This document shows positions 27,342-35,293 of a DNA stretch of 64,000 bases, piece after piece; position 1 is the stretch's first letter; each line of letters opens with the position of its first letter. The stretch is from NCBI RefSeq assembly GCF_001423965.1, contig NZ_LMPV01000008.1, forward strand, positions 124,001 to 188,000, in the 5' to 3' direction. The notes under the pieces were generated by a model. It worked only from the letters and a program-made list of their open reading frames with translations. It was not told the DNA's origin and ran no database searches. Position numbers and translations under genes: made by a program. The stretch comes from Exiguobacterium sp. Leaf196. GTDB lineage: Bacteria; Bacillota; Bacilli; Exiguobacteriales; Exiguobacteriaceae.

Positions 27342-28535
27342 TTGAAAGATCAAGTAAAACAGTGGATGAAACGAACAGGCTTGATTGAACGCGGTCTTCG
27401 TACCGTCATGAGAGTCTTTACATGGTTGCCACAAAAACGTAAGCGAATTCTTTTCGAGAGTTTTCTCGGAAAACAATATAGTGACAGTCCGCGTGCCATT
27501 TACGAATTGATGCGCGCGATGCATCCGGAGTGTGAGTTGATTTTCAGCAAGCAACGTGGTGTTGCATTTCCACCAAATGTCAAGACAGTAGATCGGTTGA
27601 CGTTCCGCTGGATTTATTTACTTGCGACGTCACGGGTCTGGGTATCAAACAGTCGGTTACCGGGTTGGTTGATCAAACCGGAAAAAACGTTTTATCTCCA
27701 AACTTGGCATGGCACACCGCTCAAGAAACTAGCGCTTGATATGGATGATGTCCAAATGGCGAATACGACAACCGAACGATATAAACAAGGATTTAAGCAG
27801 GAAGCAGCAAAATGGTCTAGCTTAGTTTCACCCAATACCTATTCCAGTTCAATATTTAGACGGGCATTTGCATTTGAAGGTGAGATGCTAGAAATTGGGT
27901 ATCCTCGAAATGATATATTTTATCAAGAGGCGCGACATGCTAAAATCAAAGAAGCAGTATATCGCCACTATGATATTGATCATTCAAAAAAAGTCTTGTT
28001 GTATGCACCAACTTGGCGAGATAATGCATTCGAAGGTCAAGGGAAATATTCATTTGAGCTACCTTTTTCGCTAAATGAATTTGAAAAGCGATTTGGGGAT
28101 GAATACGTTCTGCTTGTCCGAATGCACTATTTAGTCGGAAGTCGTCTCGACGTCACTGTTTATCCATCCGTTCGAAATACATCGGACTACCCGGATATCG
28201 CGGAGCTCTATCTGGCGTCGGACGCCTTGATCACGGATTATTCTTCTGTCATGTTTGATTTTGCGCACTTATCTCGTCCGATTTTATTCTATACGTATGA
28301 TTTAGAACATTATCGAGATCAGTTGCGTGGATTTTACTTCGATTTTGAGCAGGAGGCACCGGGACCATTGTTGTCGACTGAAACAGCACTGTTTGAAGAG
28401 CTGAACCAGTTAGATGATTGGCACACACGGTATGCGTCAGCATTTCGAGCGTTCCAAGAGACGTATTGTCAATGGGATGATGGACAGGCTTCAGAACGGG
28501 CGATGAAGACGATTATAAAGAGAATTCACGGATAA
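27342..28535 (+). CDS. CDP-glycerol glycerophosphotransferase (TagF-like)
   Basis: A 397-residue membrane-associated transferase that adds glycerol phosphate from CDP-glycerol to wall teichoic acid or a related polymer. Visible family motifs are QTWHGTPLKKL (about 124-134, catalytic His), LLYAPTWRDN, and DIAELYLASDALITDYSSVMFDFA near residue 285-308, which binds the nucleotide. It is about the size of the catalytic half of Bacillus TagF. The start is TTG at 27342, behind AAGAAGGAG. Bases about 27,780-28,100 are more AT-rich than the flanks, a possible sign of local exchange. It forms an operon with tagD 16 bases downstream. Confidence 0.9.
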   Translation: MKDQVKQWMKRTGLIERGLRTVMRVFTWLPQKRKRILFESFLGKQYSDSPRAIYELMRAMHPECELIFSKQRGVAFPPNVKTVDRLTFRWIYLLATSRVWVSNSRLPGWLIKPEKTFYLQTWHGTPLKKLALDMDDVQMANTTTERYKQGFKQEAAKWSSLVSPNTYSSSIFRRAFAFEGEMLEIGYPRNDIFYQEARHAKIKEAVYRHYDIDHSKKVLLYAPTWRDNAFEGQGKYSFELPFSLNEFEKRFGDEYVLLVRMHYLVGSRLDVTVYPSVRNTSDYPDIAELYLASDALITDYSSVMFDFAHLSRPILFYTYDLEHYRDQLRGFYFDFEQEAPGPLLSTETALFEELNQLDDWHTRYASAFRAFQETYCQWDDGQASERAMKTIIKRIHG

Positions 28536-28551
28536 AAGGGAGAGCAGAATC

Positions 28552-28941
28552 ATGAAGAAGGTTATTACGTACGGAACATTTGATTTATTACACTGGGGTC
28601 ACATCAACATCTTAAAACGCGCAAAAGCGATGGGAGACTATCTTATCGTTGCGATTTCAACGGACGAATTCAATCGTTTGAAACATAAGCAGTCCTACCA
28701 TAATTTCGAGAATCGAAAGATGATTCTTGAAGCCATCCGTTATGTGGATGAAGTCATTCCGGAAAACAGCTGGGATCAAAAAGTAGAAGATGTGAAGAAG
28801 CATAACGTCGACCTCTTCGTCATGGGTGATGATTGGAAAGGCGAGTTCGATTTCTTAAAAGAGCATTGTGAAGTCGTTTACCTTAGCCGAACTGAGGGTA
28901 TTTCTACGAGTCAGATTAAAACGGAATTAGCTTCGAAGTGA
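28552..28941 (+). CDS. tagD: glycerol-3-phosphate cytidylyltransferase
   Basis: TagD makes CDP-glycerol from CTP and glycerol 3-phosphate, the donor for the two glycerophosphotransferases encoded on either side. The 129 residues match the family length. The nucleotidyltransferase HxGH motif is TFDLLHWGHINIL (about residues 8-20), and the C-terminal RTEGISTSQIK motif (about 113-123) is intact. The ATG follows GGGAGAG. Its position between two CDP-glycerol-using enzymes makes the assignment secure. Confidence 0.96.
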   Translation: MKKVITYGTFDLLHWGHINILKRAKAMGDYLIVAISTDEFNRLKHKQSYHNFENRKMILEAIRYVDEVIPENSWDQKVEDVKKHNVDLFVMGDDWKGEFDFLKEHCEVVYLSRTEGISTSQIKTELASK

Positions 28942-28951
28942 TTGAAGAGGA

Positions 28952-28979
28952 GACCACACGACGACGTGCGGTCTTTCTT
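28952..28979 (+). terminator. terminator-like hairpin after tagD
   Basis: GACCACACG pairs with CGTGCGGTC (one mismatch) around a 3-4 base loop, followed by TTTCTT. It may reduce readthrough into the next teichoic acid gene, which starts only 15 bases later. Confidence 0.6.
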
Positions 28980-28993
28980 CGTAGAAGGGCAGG

Positions 28994-30148
28994 ATGAAAG
29001 TGGTTAGAGAAGGAATCGTATGGGTCTATTTATTGTTGTTTCGTATTTGTTATGGTGTCTTTCGGTTGTTACCGCTTCGCCCCGTCACTTTATTTTGGAT
29101 GACATACGGGGATAACGCAAAACCTGTTAATGATCGCTTGGCGCAGGAATTGCCAAATGAGAAACGGTATCTTGTATATGATCACCATTTCATGAAGCAG
29201 CCGGATTTATGGAAGTCAGACCGAATGCTTCGCTTTCGTCGATTACGGTTCGTCAGACTCGCATATTTACTTGCGACCTCCCGGACGGTTTTCGTCGATA
29301 ATTATGTTGCGGAATTCAGTGTTGCTAAAACGCGACGTGGAACACGACGTATCCAGCTATGGCATGCCGGCGGAACGTTAAAGCAGTTTGGACTAACTTC
29401 TTCGAAAAGCCTGTTCGTATCGGAACGGATACGAAATCGGTTCCGACGTGTCTATCAGGAATATGGTGATTTCATCGTGCCGGGGATGCGTTGTGCGACA
29501 CAATTCATGGCACCGCATGATTTAAAACGATCTCATTTTAAACCGTTCGGCATGCCGCGGACGGATTATTGGTATGATGAGGTTCAGCGGGAACATCGGG
29601 CGCTTGATTTAAAAGAACGTTATGTAAAACCCGACCGCCGGATTCTATTGTATGCCCCGACTTACCGCGAATATAAAGGAACGGAAGATCACACGATTCA
29701 ACAATTTGAACAACTGGCTAAAACAGGCTGGACGATTCTTGTTAAGTTACATCCGACGATTCGAGCGCTTTCGACCTATCGTTCCGCCCATATACATCTT
29801 GTGGATGACACGTATCAGATAAATGATTATTTGCTCATCACGGATGTTCTGGTGACCGACTATTCGTCGATTCCATTTGAAAGCTGTCTTCTTGAGGTTC
29901 CAACGTTCTTATACACACCGGACATCGATACATATCGACAACTACCAGGACTTGTCGATCAGTATCCAAAACCATTACCGGTGCGACAGACGGAGCAGAT
30001 TGCGCAATTGATGGAGTGGATCGTGTCTGACGCGATACTTGAAGAGTGCCGTCAGCACATGCAAGAATTCCAAACAAGTTGGTATGATCACCCACCAGGT
30101 CAAGCAGTTGAACGAATCGTTCATCATTATTACGGAACAGGTATGTAA
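28994..30148 (+). CDS. CDP-glycerol glycerophosphotransferase family protein (TagB-like primase)
   Basis: A 384-residue transferase of the same superfamily as the gene at 27342. The N terminus has an amphipathic or membrane-binding segment (VWVYLLLFRICYGVFRLLPL). The active-site motif is RIQLWHAGGTLKQFG (about 115-129), where the WHAGG form is seen in TagB-type primases rather than the WHGTP of TagF. Nucleotide-binding residues appear in INDYLLITDVLVTDYSSIPFES. It probably adds the first glycerol phosphate to the lipid-linked disaccharide (inference from motif type). The ATG lies just after AAGGGCAGG, rather close spacing. Confidence 0.85.
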   Translation: MKVVREGIVWVYLLLFRICYGVFRLLPLRPVTLFWMTYGDNAKPVNDRLAQELPNEKRYLVYDHHFMKQPDLWKSDRMLRFRRLRFVRLAYLLATSRTVFVDNYVAEFSVAKTRRGTRRIQLWHAGGTLKQFGLTSSKSLFVSERIRNRFRRVYQEYGDFIVPGMRCATQFMAPHDLKRSHFKPFGMPRTDYWYDEVQREHRALDLKERYVKPDRRILLYAPTYREYKGTEDHTIQQFEQLAKTGWTILVKLHPTIRALSTYRSAHIHLVDDTYQINDYLLITDVLVTDYSSIPFESCLLEVPTFLYTPDIDTYRQLPGLVDQYPKPLPVRQTEQIAQLMEWIVSDAILEECRQHMQEFQTSWYDHPPGQAVERIVHHYYGTGM

Positions 30149-30153
30149 TACTA

Positions 30154-30201
30154 TATCTGACGATTGCTTTAGTTTTAGAAAGCGGTCGTCAGATACTTTT
30201 T
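30154..30201 (+). terminator. terminator of the teichoic acid cluster
   Basis: A long stem: TATCTGACGATTGCTTT pairs with AAAGCGGTCGTCAGATA around an 8-base loop, then CTTTTTC. Confidence 0.88.
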
Positions 30202-30210
30202 CAAAAATAA

Positions 30211-30226
30211 TGTGAAACATTGAACA
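30211..30226. promoter_or_regulatory. possible Fnr/Rex-type palindrome before fnr
   Basis: TGTGAAACATTGAACA has a perfect left half of TGTGA-N6-TCACA and two mismatches on the right. It lies about 68 bases before the probable transcript start suggested by TATACT at 30274-30279. It may mean autoregulation. Weak on its own, but the same pattern recurs upstream of two other operons in this window. Confidence 0.4.
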
Positions 30227-30305
30227 AATTTTGACAATCTTTTGAAAATCCATTCTTTTGAACTGTGATGTTCTATACTAAGAGCAGAAGAAAAGGAGAG
30301 GAGAA

Positions 30306-31019
30306 ATGGATATGCTGACTTGTGGAACGACTGAAGCGAATACATTCATCTTATCACCTGAGACAAGAACGTTACTAGAGAGCTTCATGACGGAAACGAC
30401 GTTCAAAAAGGATTCCATCGTCTGTTGGGAAGGGGAAATGAACGACAAGTTGTTTTATGTGAAACAAGGAGGCGTCAAACTATCGAAGTTGACGAAAAAA
30501 GGCAGTCCATTACTCATGTTCTTATATTTCAAAGGGGATCTATTTGGTGAATTTGATGTAGGAGAAGCTTTTCCGAGTTCATACAGTATCGAGACGATGG
30601 AGGATAGTATCATCGGTTTCCTCTCAAAAGAAAAATTAGAGGAACTCATGAGAAAGGATGGTACTTTTGCGCTTGAAATCATGCGGTGGCAAGCATTGAT
30701 GCGGAAACAGACGGAGACTAAATTGCGCGACTTGCTATTGTTCGGAAAACCGGGTGCGTTAGCTTCGACGTTACTTCGTCTCATCGCGATGGAAGGGGAA
30801 CAAGTAGGAGAAACCTACCGTCTTGCAAAACGTCCATCCGATGGGGAGTTTGGTCAATTGATTGGCGCACCGCGTGAAACGGTCAATCGGATGTTCTCCC
30901 AGTGGAAAAAAGAAGGTGTCATTTCGATGACGCCAAAAGAAATCATCATTCATGATGCACAATATCTGCGTGATCTGTGTCATTGTGAAGGATGCCCAGC
31001 AGGTGTTTGTCGAATTTAA
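30306..31019 (+). CDS. fnr: anaerobic transcription regulator Fnr (Bacillus type)
   Basis: A 237-residue Crp/Fnr-family regulator: cyclic-nucleotide-binding-like beta barrel (about 20-125), dimer helix, and a winged helix with the recognition segment GQLIGAPRETVNRMFSQWKKEG (about 183-204). The C terminus has Cys227, Cys230 and Cys235 in CEGCPAGVC, matching the C-x2-C-x4-C cluster of Bacillus subtilis Fnr, and Asp142 sits where that protein uses an aspartate as fourth ligand. A [4Fe-4S] oxygen sensor is therefore expected. The ATG follows AAGGAGAGG. It lies directly upstream of a ba3 oxidase operon whose promoter carries an Fnr-type palindrome. Confidence 0.92.
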   Translation: MDMLTCGTTEANTFILSPETRTLLESFMTETTFKKDSIVCWEGEMNDKLFYVKQGGVKLSKLTKKGSPLLMFLYFKGDLFGEFDVGEAFPSSYSIETMEDSIIGFLSKEKLEELMRKDGTFALEIMRWQALMRKQTETKLRDLLLFGKPGALASTLLRLIAMEGEQVGETYRLAKRPSDGEFGQLIGAPRETVNRMFSQWKKEGVISMTPKEIIIHDAQYLRDLCHCEGCPAGVCRI

Positions 31020-31033
31020 TAGATAGTGTACAA

Positions 31034-31088
31034 ACAATTCAAACGTGAAGCAGAATTTTCTGTCTCATGTATGGATTGTTTTTTTTGT
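31034..31088 (+). terminator. probable terminator after fnr
   Basis: AACAATTCA pairs with TGGATTGTT (one wobble), enclosing an inner CAGAA/TTCTG hairpin, followed by eight T residues. The rest of 31020-31172 holds nothing else recognisable. Confidence 0.65.
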
Positions 31089-31172
31089 AGATGAGTCGTG
31101 CCTCCTTCTCTTGTTCAGATGTGAACTTTTTGTGTGTTTTTAGAAAGAAAAGTGCGGATTCTTCACATTTGA

Positions 31173-31188
31173 AGTGATATATATCACA
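31173..31188. promoter_or_regulatory. Fnr-type operator before the ba3 oxidase operon
   Basis: AGTGATATATATCACA matches TGTGA-N6-TCACA at nine of ten positions and is symmetric over 14 bases. A possible -10 (TACAAT, near 31213) places it roughly 42-44 bases before the transcript start, the usual position for activation by Fnr. It is a better match to Fnr than to Rex. Confidence 0.65.
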
Positions 31189-31251
31189 GTTTCCGAACTT
31201 GCTGAATTCTTACAATAAAGACAAGTTCAAAGCAGGAGAGGAGTAATCACC

Positions 31252-31365
31252 ATGGACCAAAAATCAGAATCAAACCTCAAAGGAACATTTATTGCCGTCC
31301 TGATCGTAGCAGGTATCATCATTGGGATGTGGAGCTCAATCTTTCTATTATTCTTATCACGGTAA
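31252..31365 (+). CDS. cytochrome ba3 oxidase subunit IIa (single-helix peptide)
   Basis: A very small gene, about 37 codons, encoding MDQKSESNLKGTFIAVLIV and so on, with one membrane helix of about 22 residues and ending FLLFLSR. Small single-helix subunits IIa are known from ba3-type oxidases of Bacilli and Thermus, directly upstream of subunit II, which is the arrangement here. The SNLKG-hydrophobic-W-x-FxLFxSR pattern fits. The ribosome site is GCAGGAGAGGAG. Frame continuity depends on the A run near 31259-31263, whose exact length I could not recheck, so the start is uncertain by one base. Confidence 0.7.
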   Translation: MDQKSESNLKGTFIAVLIVAGIIIGMWSSIFLLFLSR

Positions 31366-31377
31366 GGGGGAGTCACA

Positions 31378-31848
31378 ATGCATATTCATCGTCTAGAAAA
31401 AATCTGGCTGATTTTTGGAGCAGTGATGCTTGGCGTCTTTTTAACCATCATAGGCGTATCCGCTTTTGCATCCGGAAATCAACCGCCATCCGATGCAACA
31501 TTGATTGATCCGACGAAAGTTGATCAAACGAAACCATTCGACAAGCCAGGACTAAAAAAAATCGATGACGACCGATACGAAGCGATCATCGTCGCACAAG
31601 CGTTCCAATTCACACCAAAAGATATGGTCATTCCCAAAGGGGCAACGGTTGATTTTTTGGTGACATCAAAAGATGTCGTCCATGGCTTTGAAATTGTCAA
31701 GACGAATGTCAATATGATGGTCGTTCCTGGTCATATCAATTCCATTGAATATACATTCAAGGAAGCTGGCGAGTATTTGGTCGTCTGTAATGAATACTGT
31801 GGATCGGGTCATCATATGATGGCAACCAAAATCAAGGTGGTGGAATAA
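31378..31848 (+). CDS. cytochrome c oxidase subunit II, ba3 type
   Basis: A 156-residue membrane-anchored subunit with one N-terminal helix (IWLIFGAVMLGVFLTIIGVSAFA) and an outside cupredoxin domain. The binuclear CuA centre is complete: a histidine in VVHGFEI and the C-terminal CNEYCGSGHHMM (two Cys, His, Met). It takes electrons from cytochrome c. Short length (no second N-terminal helix) is typical for ba3 enzymes. The ATG at 31378 follows AAGGGGGAG. It is part of the IIa-II-I operon; no subunit III gene is present, again typical. Confidence 0.93.
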   Translation: MHIHRLEKIWLIFGAVMLGVFLTIIGVSAFASGNQPPSDATLIDPTKVDQTKPFDKPGLKKIDDDRYEAIIVAQAFQFTPKDMVIPKGATVDFLVTSKDVVHGFEIVKTNVNMMVVPGHINSIEYTFKEAGEYLVVCNEYCGSGHHMMATKIKVVE

Positions 31849-31849
31849 G

Positions 31850-33541
31850 ATGAATGCCATTTCAAAAAAATTAAGACAGTTCGAGATGGAGCGTGGTCTG
31901 CCTGCTACCGTCATCGGAATTAAGGAAGCGAAGCTCGCTTTCGCACATGTTAGTTTTTCACTCGTTGCCTTATTGATTGGTGGTTTATGTGGATTGTTGC
32001 AAACGATGGTGCGGACAGGTGTCATTCCAGAAATTGCTGGAGTCGGCTACTATGAGCTTCTCACTGCCCACGGGTTAATGCTTGCGATCGTCTTTACGAC
32101 ATTATTCATATTTGGATTACTGTTTTCATTTTTAGGTCAATCCTTTGGACGTTTCGAAGACTTTCCTCGACGTCTCGGGTGGGTTGGATTCTGGTTCATG
32201 ATCCTTGGTGTCATCCTCGTCACATGGATGGTACTTGCAGGAGAAGCTTCCGTCCTCTATACATTCTATGCACCACTCAAGGCACATCCAGTATTTTATA
32301 TTGGACTCGTCATCTTCGTCGTCGGAACGTGGATTGCTTCTGGTGCCATGTTCCGTATGTATGCTGATTATAAACGGGAACACCCTGGCGTTCATCCACC
32401 ACTTCAAGCATACATGAGTATTATGACTGCCTTATTATGGGTGGTTGCGACACTCGGAGTAGCAGCGACGATTCTCTTTCAGCTCCTTCCCTTATCCCTT
32501 GGTTGGACGGATAAGGTCGGAATCGAGCTATCCCGGACGCTATTTTGGTACTTTGGTCATCCACTCGTCTATTTCTGGTTGTTACCTGCCTACATCGTCT
32601 GGTATACAGTCATCCCGAAAATCGTTGGTGGAAAGGTTTTTTCTGACGCGTTAGCACGTATGTCATTTTTATTGTTCCTCCTCTTTTCGTTCCCGGTTGG
32701 TTTTCACCATCAATTGTTAGAGCCGGGGATTTCTGCTTTTTGGAAGTATGTCCAAGTCGTCTTAACGTTCCTCGTCATCATTCCATCATTGATGACAGCC
32801 TTCTCGATGTTTGCGACTTTTGAGTTGGCGGGTCGTCGGAAAGGGGCGACCGGGGTATTTGGTTGGGTGAAAAAAATGCCGTATCGCGATGTACGTTTTC
32901 TTGCACCGTTCATCGGGATGTTGTTCTTCATTCCTGCAGGTGCAGGTGGTGTCATCAACGCATCCCATCAACTAAACATCATCGTTCACAATACGTTATG
33001 GGTCACAGGACACTTTCATATCACGGTCGGTGCCGCTGTGGCATTGACGTTCTTTGGAACGGCTTACTGGCTTGTCCCGCTCTTACGTGGTCGAACGTTA
33101 ACAGCGGCAATGAATCGTCTTGGGCTTATTCAAACGGTTGCCTGGACGATCGGAATGCTCTTCATGTCGACAGCAATGCATATCTCAGGTCTACTCGGTA
33201 ATCCACGACGGACGGGTCCTGCCGCCTACTTCAAAGATTCGATCGTCGCTGACTGGATTCCATATCATGTCGCCATGGCAATTGGTGGGACGATTTTATT
33301 CATCTCGATTCTATTGTTCTTGTATGCGATGTTCCAACTTGCATTTCGTACACCAAAAGGAACGGAAGAATTTCCGATTGCTGAAACGGAAGAAGAGGCG
33401 ATGGCAACGCCACTCTTCTTTGAAAATTGGAAGCTATGGATTTTTGTAACGTTCGCTTTGATTGCGTTTGCGTACACAGTACCGATTTGGCATATGATTG
33501 AAAACGCCCCTCCAGGCGCTCCGGGATGGAAGCTTTGGTAA
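31850..33541 (+). CDS. cytochrome c oxidase subunit I, ba3 type
   Basis: The 563-residue catalytic subunit of a heme-copper oxidase, with about thirteen membrane helices. Conserved ligands visible: low-spin heme His in LTAHGLMLAIVF (about residue 64), the CuB His-x3-Tyr pair in FGHPLVYFWLLPAYIVWY (about 236-253), a His pair region HHQL, and heme His ligands in VHNTLWVTGHFHITVG. It couples reduction of oxygen to proton translocation. The ba3 (B-family) type usually has high oxygen affinity and lower pumping efficiency. The ATG at 31850 comes one base after the subunit II stop and follows AAGGTGGTGG. Confidence 0.93.
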   Translation: MNAISKKLRQFEMERGLPATVIGIKEAKLAFAHVSFSLVALLIGGLCGLLQTMVRTGVIPEIAGVGYYELLTAHGLMLAIVFTTLFIFGLLFSFLGQSFGRFEDFPRRLGWVGFWFMILGVILVTWMVLAGEASVLYTFYAPLKAHPVFYIGLVIFVVGTWIASGAMFRMYADYKREHPGVHPPLQAYMSIMTALLWVVATLGVAATILFQLLPLSLGWTDKVGIELSRTLFWYFGHPLVYFWLLPAYIVWYTVIPKIVGGKVFSDALARMSFLLFLLFSFPVGFHHQLLEPGISAFWKYVQVVLTFLVIIPSLMTAFSMFATFELAGRRKGATGVFGWVKKMPYRDVRFLAPFIGMLFFIPAGAGGVINASHQLNIIVHNTLWVTGHFHITVGAAVALTFFGTAYWLVPLLRGRTLTAAMNRLGLIQTVAWTIGMLFMSTAMHISGLLGNPRRTGPAAYFKDSIVADWIPYHVAMAIGGTILFISILLFLYAMFQLAFRTPKGTEEFPIAETEEEAMATPLFFENWKLWIFVTFALIAFAYTVPIWHMIENAPPGAPGWKLW

Positions 33542-33558
33542 TCGTTTCGTACAACATC

Positions 33559-33602
33559 AAAACCCCGAACGGTCTCTGACTAAGAGACGATTCGGGGTTT
33601 TT
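33559..33602 (+). terminator. terminator of the ba3 operon
   Basis: AAAACCCCGAA pairs with TTCGGGGTTTT, with an inner GTCTCTGACTAAGAGAC hairpin and a T run. A-rich on the left, so it could also serve the convergent liaR transcript. Confidence 0.88.
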
Positions 33603-33641
33603 GGCATGCGCTTAAAAGAATAAGTAATGAAGGGCTAAATC

Positions 33642-34271
33642 TTATTTGACGAGATTATGCTTGAAGGCATAGACGACAGCTTGTGTACGGTCTACGACAT
33701 CTAGTTTTGATAAGATGTTCGAGACATGTGTTTTGACGGTTTTTAAGGAAATGAATAATTCGTCCGCAATCTCTTGGTTCGCCATACCACGAGCCATCAA
33801 TTGAAGAACTTCCTGCTCACGTTCCGTTAAATCATCATGTAAGTGTGTCGTAGGACGACGAAGACGTTCCATCATTTTACCGGTCACTTGTGCTGCCATG
33901 ACGGATTGACCGTTTGCTGTCTTGCGAATCGCTTCTGCGATGTCAAAGGCGCTAGCTGTCTTTAAAACGTAACTCATCGCACCCGCTTCAATGACAGGAT
34001 AGACTTTCTCGTCATCAAGAAAACTCGTCACGACGAGAATTTTTGCTTCCGGCCAGTCTTTGCGGATCAACCGGGTTCCTTCGACGCCATCAACTGGCTC
34101 CATCACTAAATCCATCAAGATAACATCCGGTCGGTGTTCGAGCGCTAGCAAGGCTCCCACTTGACCATCCGAAGCTTCAGCGACGACCTCGATGTCTGGT
34201 TGTGTGGAAAGGAAAGCAGACACACCGGCCCGGACCATCTCGTGGTCATCTACTAATAATACGCGTATCAT
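33642..34271 (-). CDS. liaR: LiaR/VraR-type response regulator
   Basis: A 209-residue NarL/LuxR-family regulator. The receiver has the acidic pair VDDHE and phospho-acceptor Asp in VILMDLVME (about residue 54), with the switch Lys in YVLKTAS. The C-terminal helix-turn-helix reads LTEREQEVLQLMARGMANQEIADELFISLKTVKTHVSNILSKL. It is the last gene of the Lia operon and its start overlaps the kinase stop (ATGA). By family, it responds to lipid II cycle inhibitors such as bacitracin and turns on the PspA-like defence encoded at the head of its own operon. Confidence 0.92.
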   Translation of the reverse strand: MIRVLLVDDHEMVRAGVSAFLSTQPDIEVVAEASDGQVGALLALEHRPDVILMDLVMEPVDGVEGTRLIRKDWPEAKILVVTSFLDDEKVYPVIEAGAMSYVLKTASAFDIAEAIRKTANGQSVMAAQVTGKMMERLRRPTTHLHDDLTEREQEVLQLMARGMANQEIADELFISLKTVKTHVSNILSKLDVVDRTQAVVYAFKHNLVK

Positions 34272-35293
34272 ACTTGCACCATCCGATCTTTTCTAAGTTT
34301 TACTTCGATTTGGGTTCCTTGTCCAGGAACACTGACGAGACGAATCGTTCCACCCATCTCAGCCGTTCGTTCTCGCATCGAATTGATGCCATAAGAGGCA
34401 AGTTTTTTTTCATCCACAACAAATCCAACACCATCATCATTCATGCTCAGGATAATTGTTTCGTTGAATTCTCGGAGCTCAATATCCATATGGGACGCTT
34501 TCGCGTGACGTAAGGCATTCGTTAATCCTTCTTGAACGATCCGGAACAACTCGTTTTCGATTTGTCGTGGGAGTGACATCTCTTCTAACTTCCAACTCAA
34601 TTGTGTGGACTGCTTTCTAGATAATTCTTCGAGCAGTTGAGAAAGTCCTTGTTGTAACGTCATCCCTTCGAGTTCGACGGGGCGAAGTTGAAGTAAGAGC
34701 GAACGCATTTCAGACTGTGCCGTTTGTGCCATCGTCTCGACCATTTCGATTTGTTTGGCAGCAGCTTCAGGTTGAGACAAAATCGTCTGTTTGGCTGCTG
34801 TTGTCATCATCGAGATGGCATAAAGTTGTTGTGAAACGGAGTCGTGTAAATCACGTGCGAGTCGCTTGCGTTCTTCGGTGACAGCTTGAATCCGTACCTG
34901 TTCGACGTGCTGCGGACGCGTGCTGATCTTTTGAACGGTCTCGACTTGCTCGTCAATACGTTTTCCAATTCGTGACAGGCGTGTCAACGTATGAAAATAG
35001 GGACCGGGAACAATTGTGACATCTTTTCCTTGCTCCAGTTCGATAATGGCAGTCGTGACACGCTTGAAGTCACGACGCAAGAAAAAATAATGCATGCTAC
35101 CGATAGCAAGCGGCAGTAGTAATGAGAGTCCGATGACGAGTAAAAGGACAGGAAAGTCTTGCTGACGGACGAAGAGAACATGCCAATCGACTTGGCGTGT
35201 ACTTAAGAATAACAACGTCGTCATGACGGCTGTCAAGAAGCCCGTCATGACTTGCAGAGCGATGACACCAAGCGGAAATTGATCACGCTTCAT
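34268..35293 (-). CDS. liaS: LiaS/VraS-type sensor histidine kinase
   Basis: A 341-residue intramembrane-sensing kinase: two N-terminal helices (about 8-27 and 45-66) with a very short outside loop, a linker, a HisKA_3 dimerisation domain with RKRLARDLHDSVSQQLYAI carrying the phospho-accepting His, and an HATPase with ALRHAKAS and GYGINSMRERTAEMGG-like elements. The short loop means signals come through the membrane or via LiaF. The genes on either side (LiaF-like and LiaR-like) are coupled by four-base overlaps. Confidence 0.92.
   Translation of the reverse strand: MKRDQFPLGVIALQVMTGFLTAVMTTLLFLSTRQVDWHVLFVRQQDFPVLLLVIGLSLLLPLAIGSMHYFFLRRDFKRVTTAIIELEQGKDVTIVPGPYFHTLTRLSRIGKRIDEQVETVQKISTRPQHVEQVRIQAVTEERKRLARDLHDSVSQQLYAISMMTTAAKQTILSQPEAAAKQIEMVETMAQTAQSEMRSLLLQLRPVELEGMTLQQGLSQLLEELSRKQSTQLSWKLEEMSLPRQIENELFRIVQEGLTNALRHAKASHMDIELREFNETIILSMNDDGVGFVVDEKKLASYGINSMRERTAEMGGTIRLVSVPGQGTQIEVKLRKDRMVQV

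Noticed and set aside
31252-31365. Possible frameshift in the subunit IIa gene at the A run near 31259-31263
   Set aside because: Reading four instead of five A residues breaks the frame after 16 codons, but I could not recheck the run length with certainty. An intact 37-codon gene fits the family and the operon, so I annotate it as intact and flag the position.
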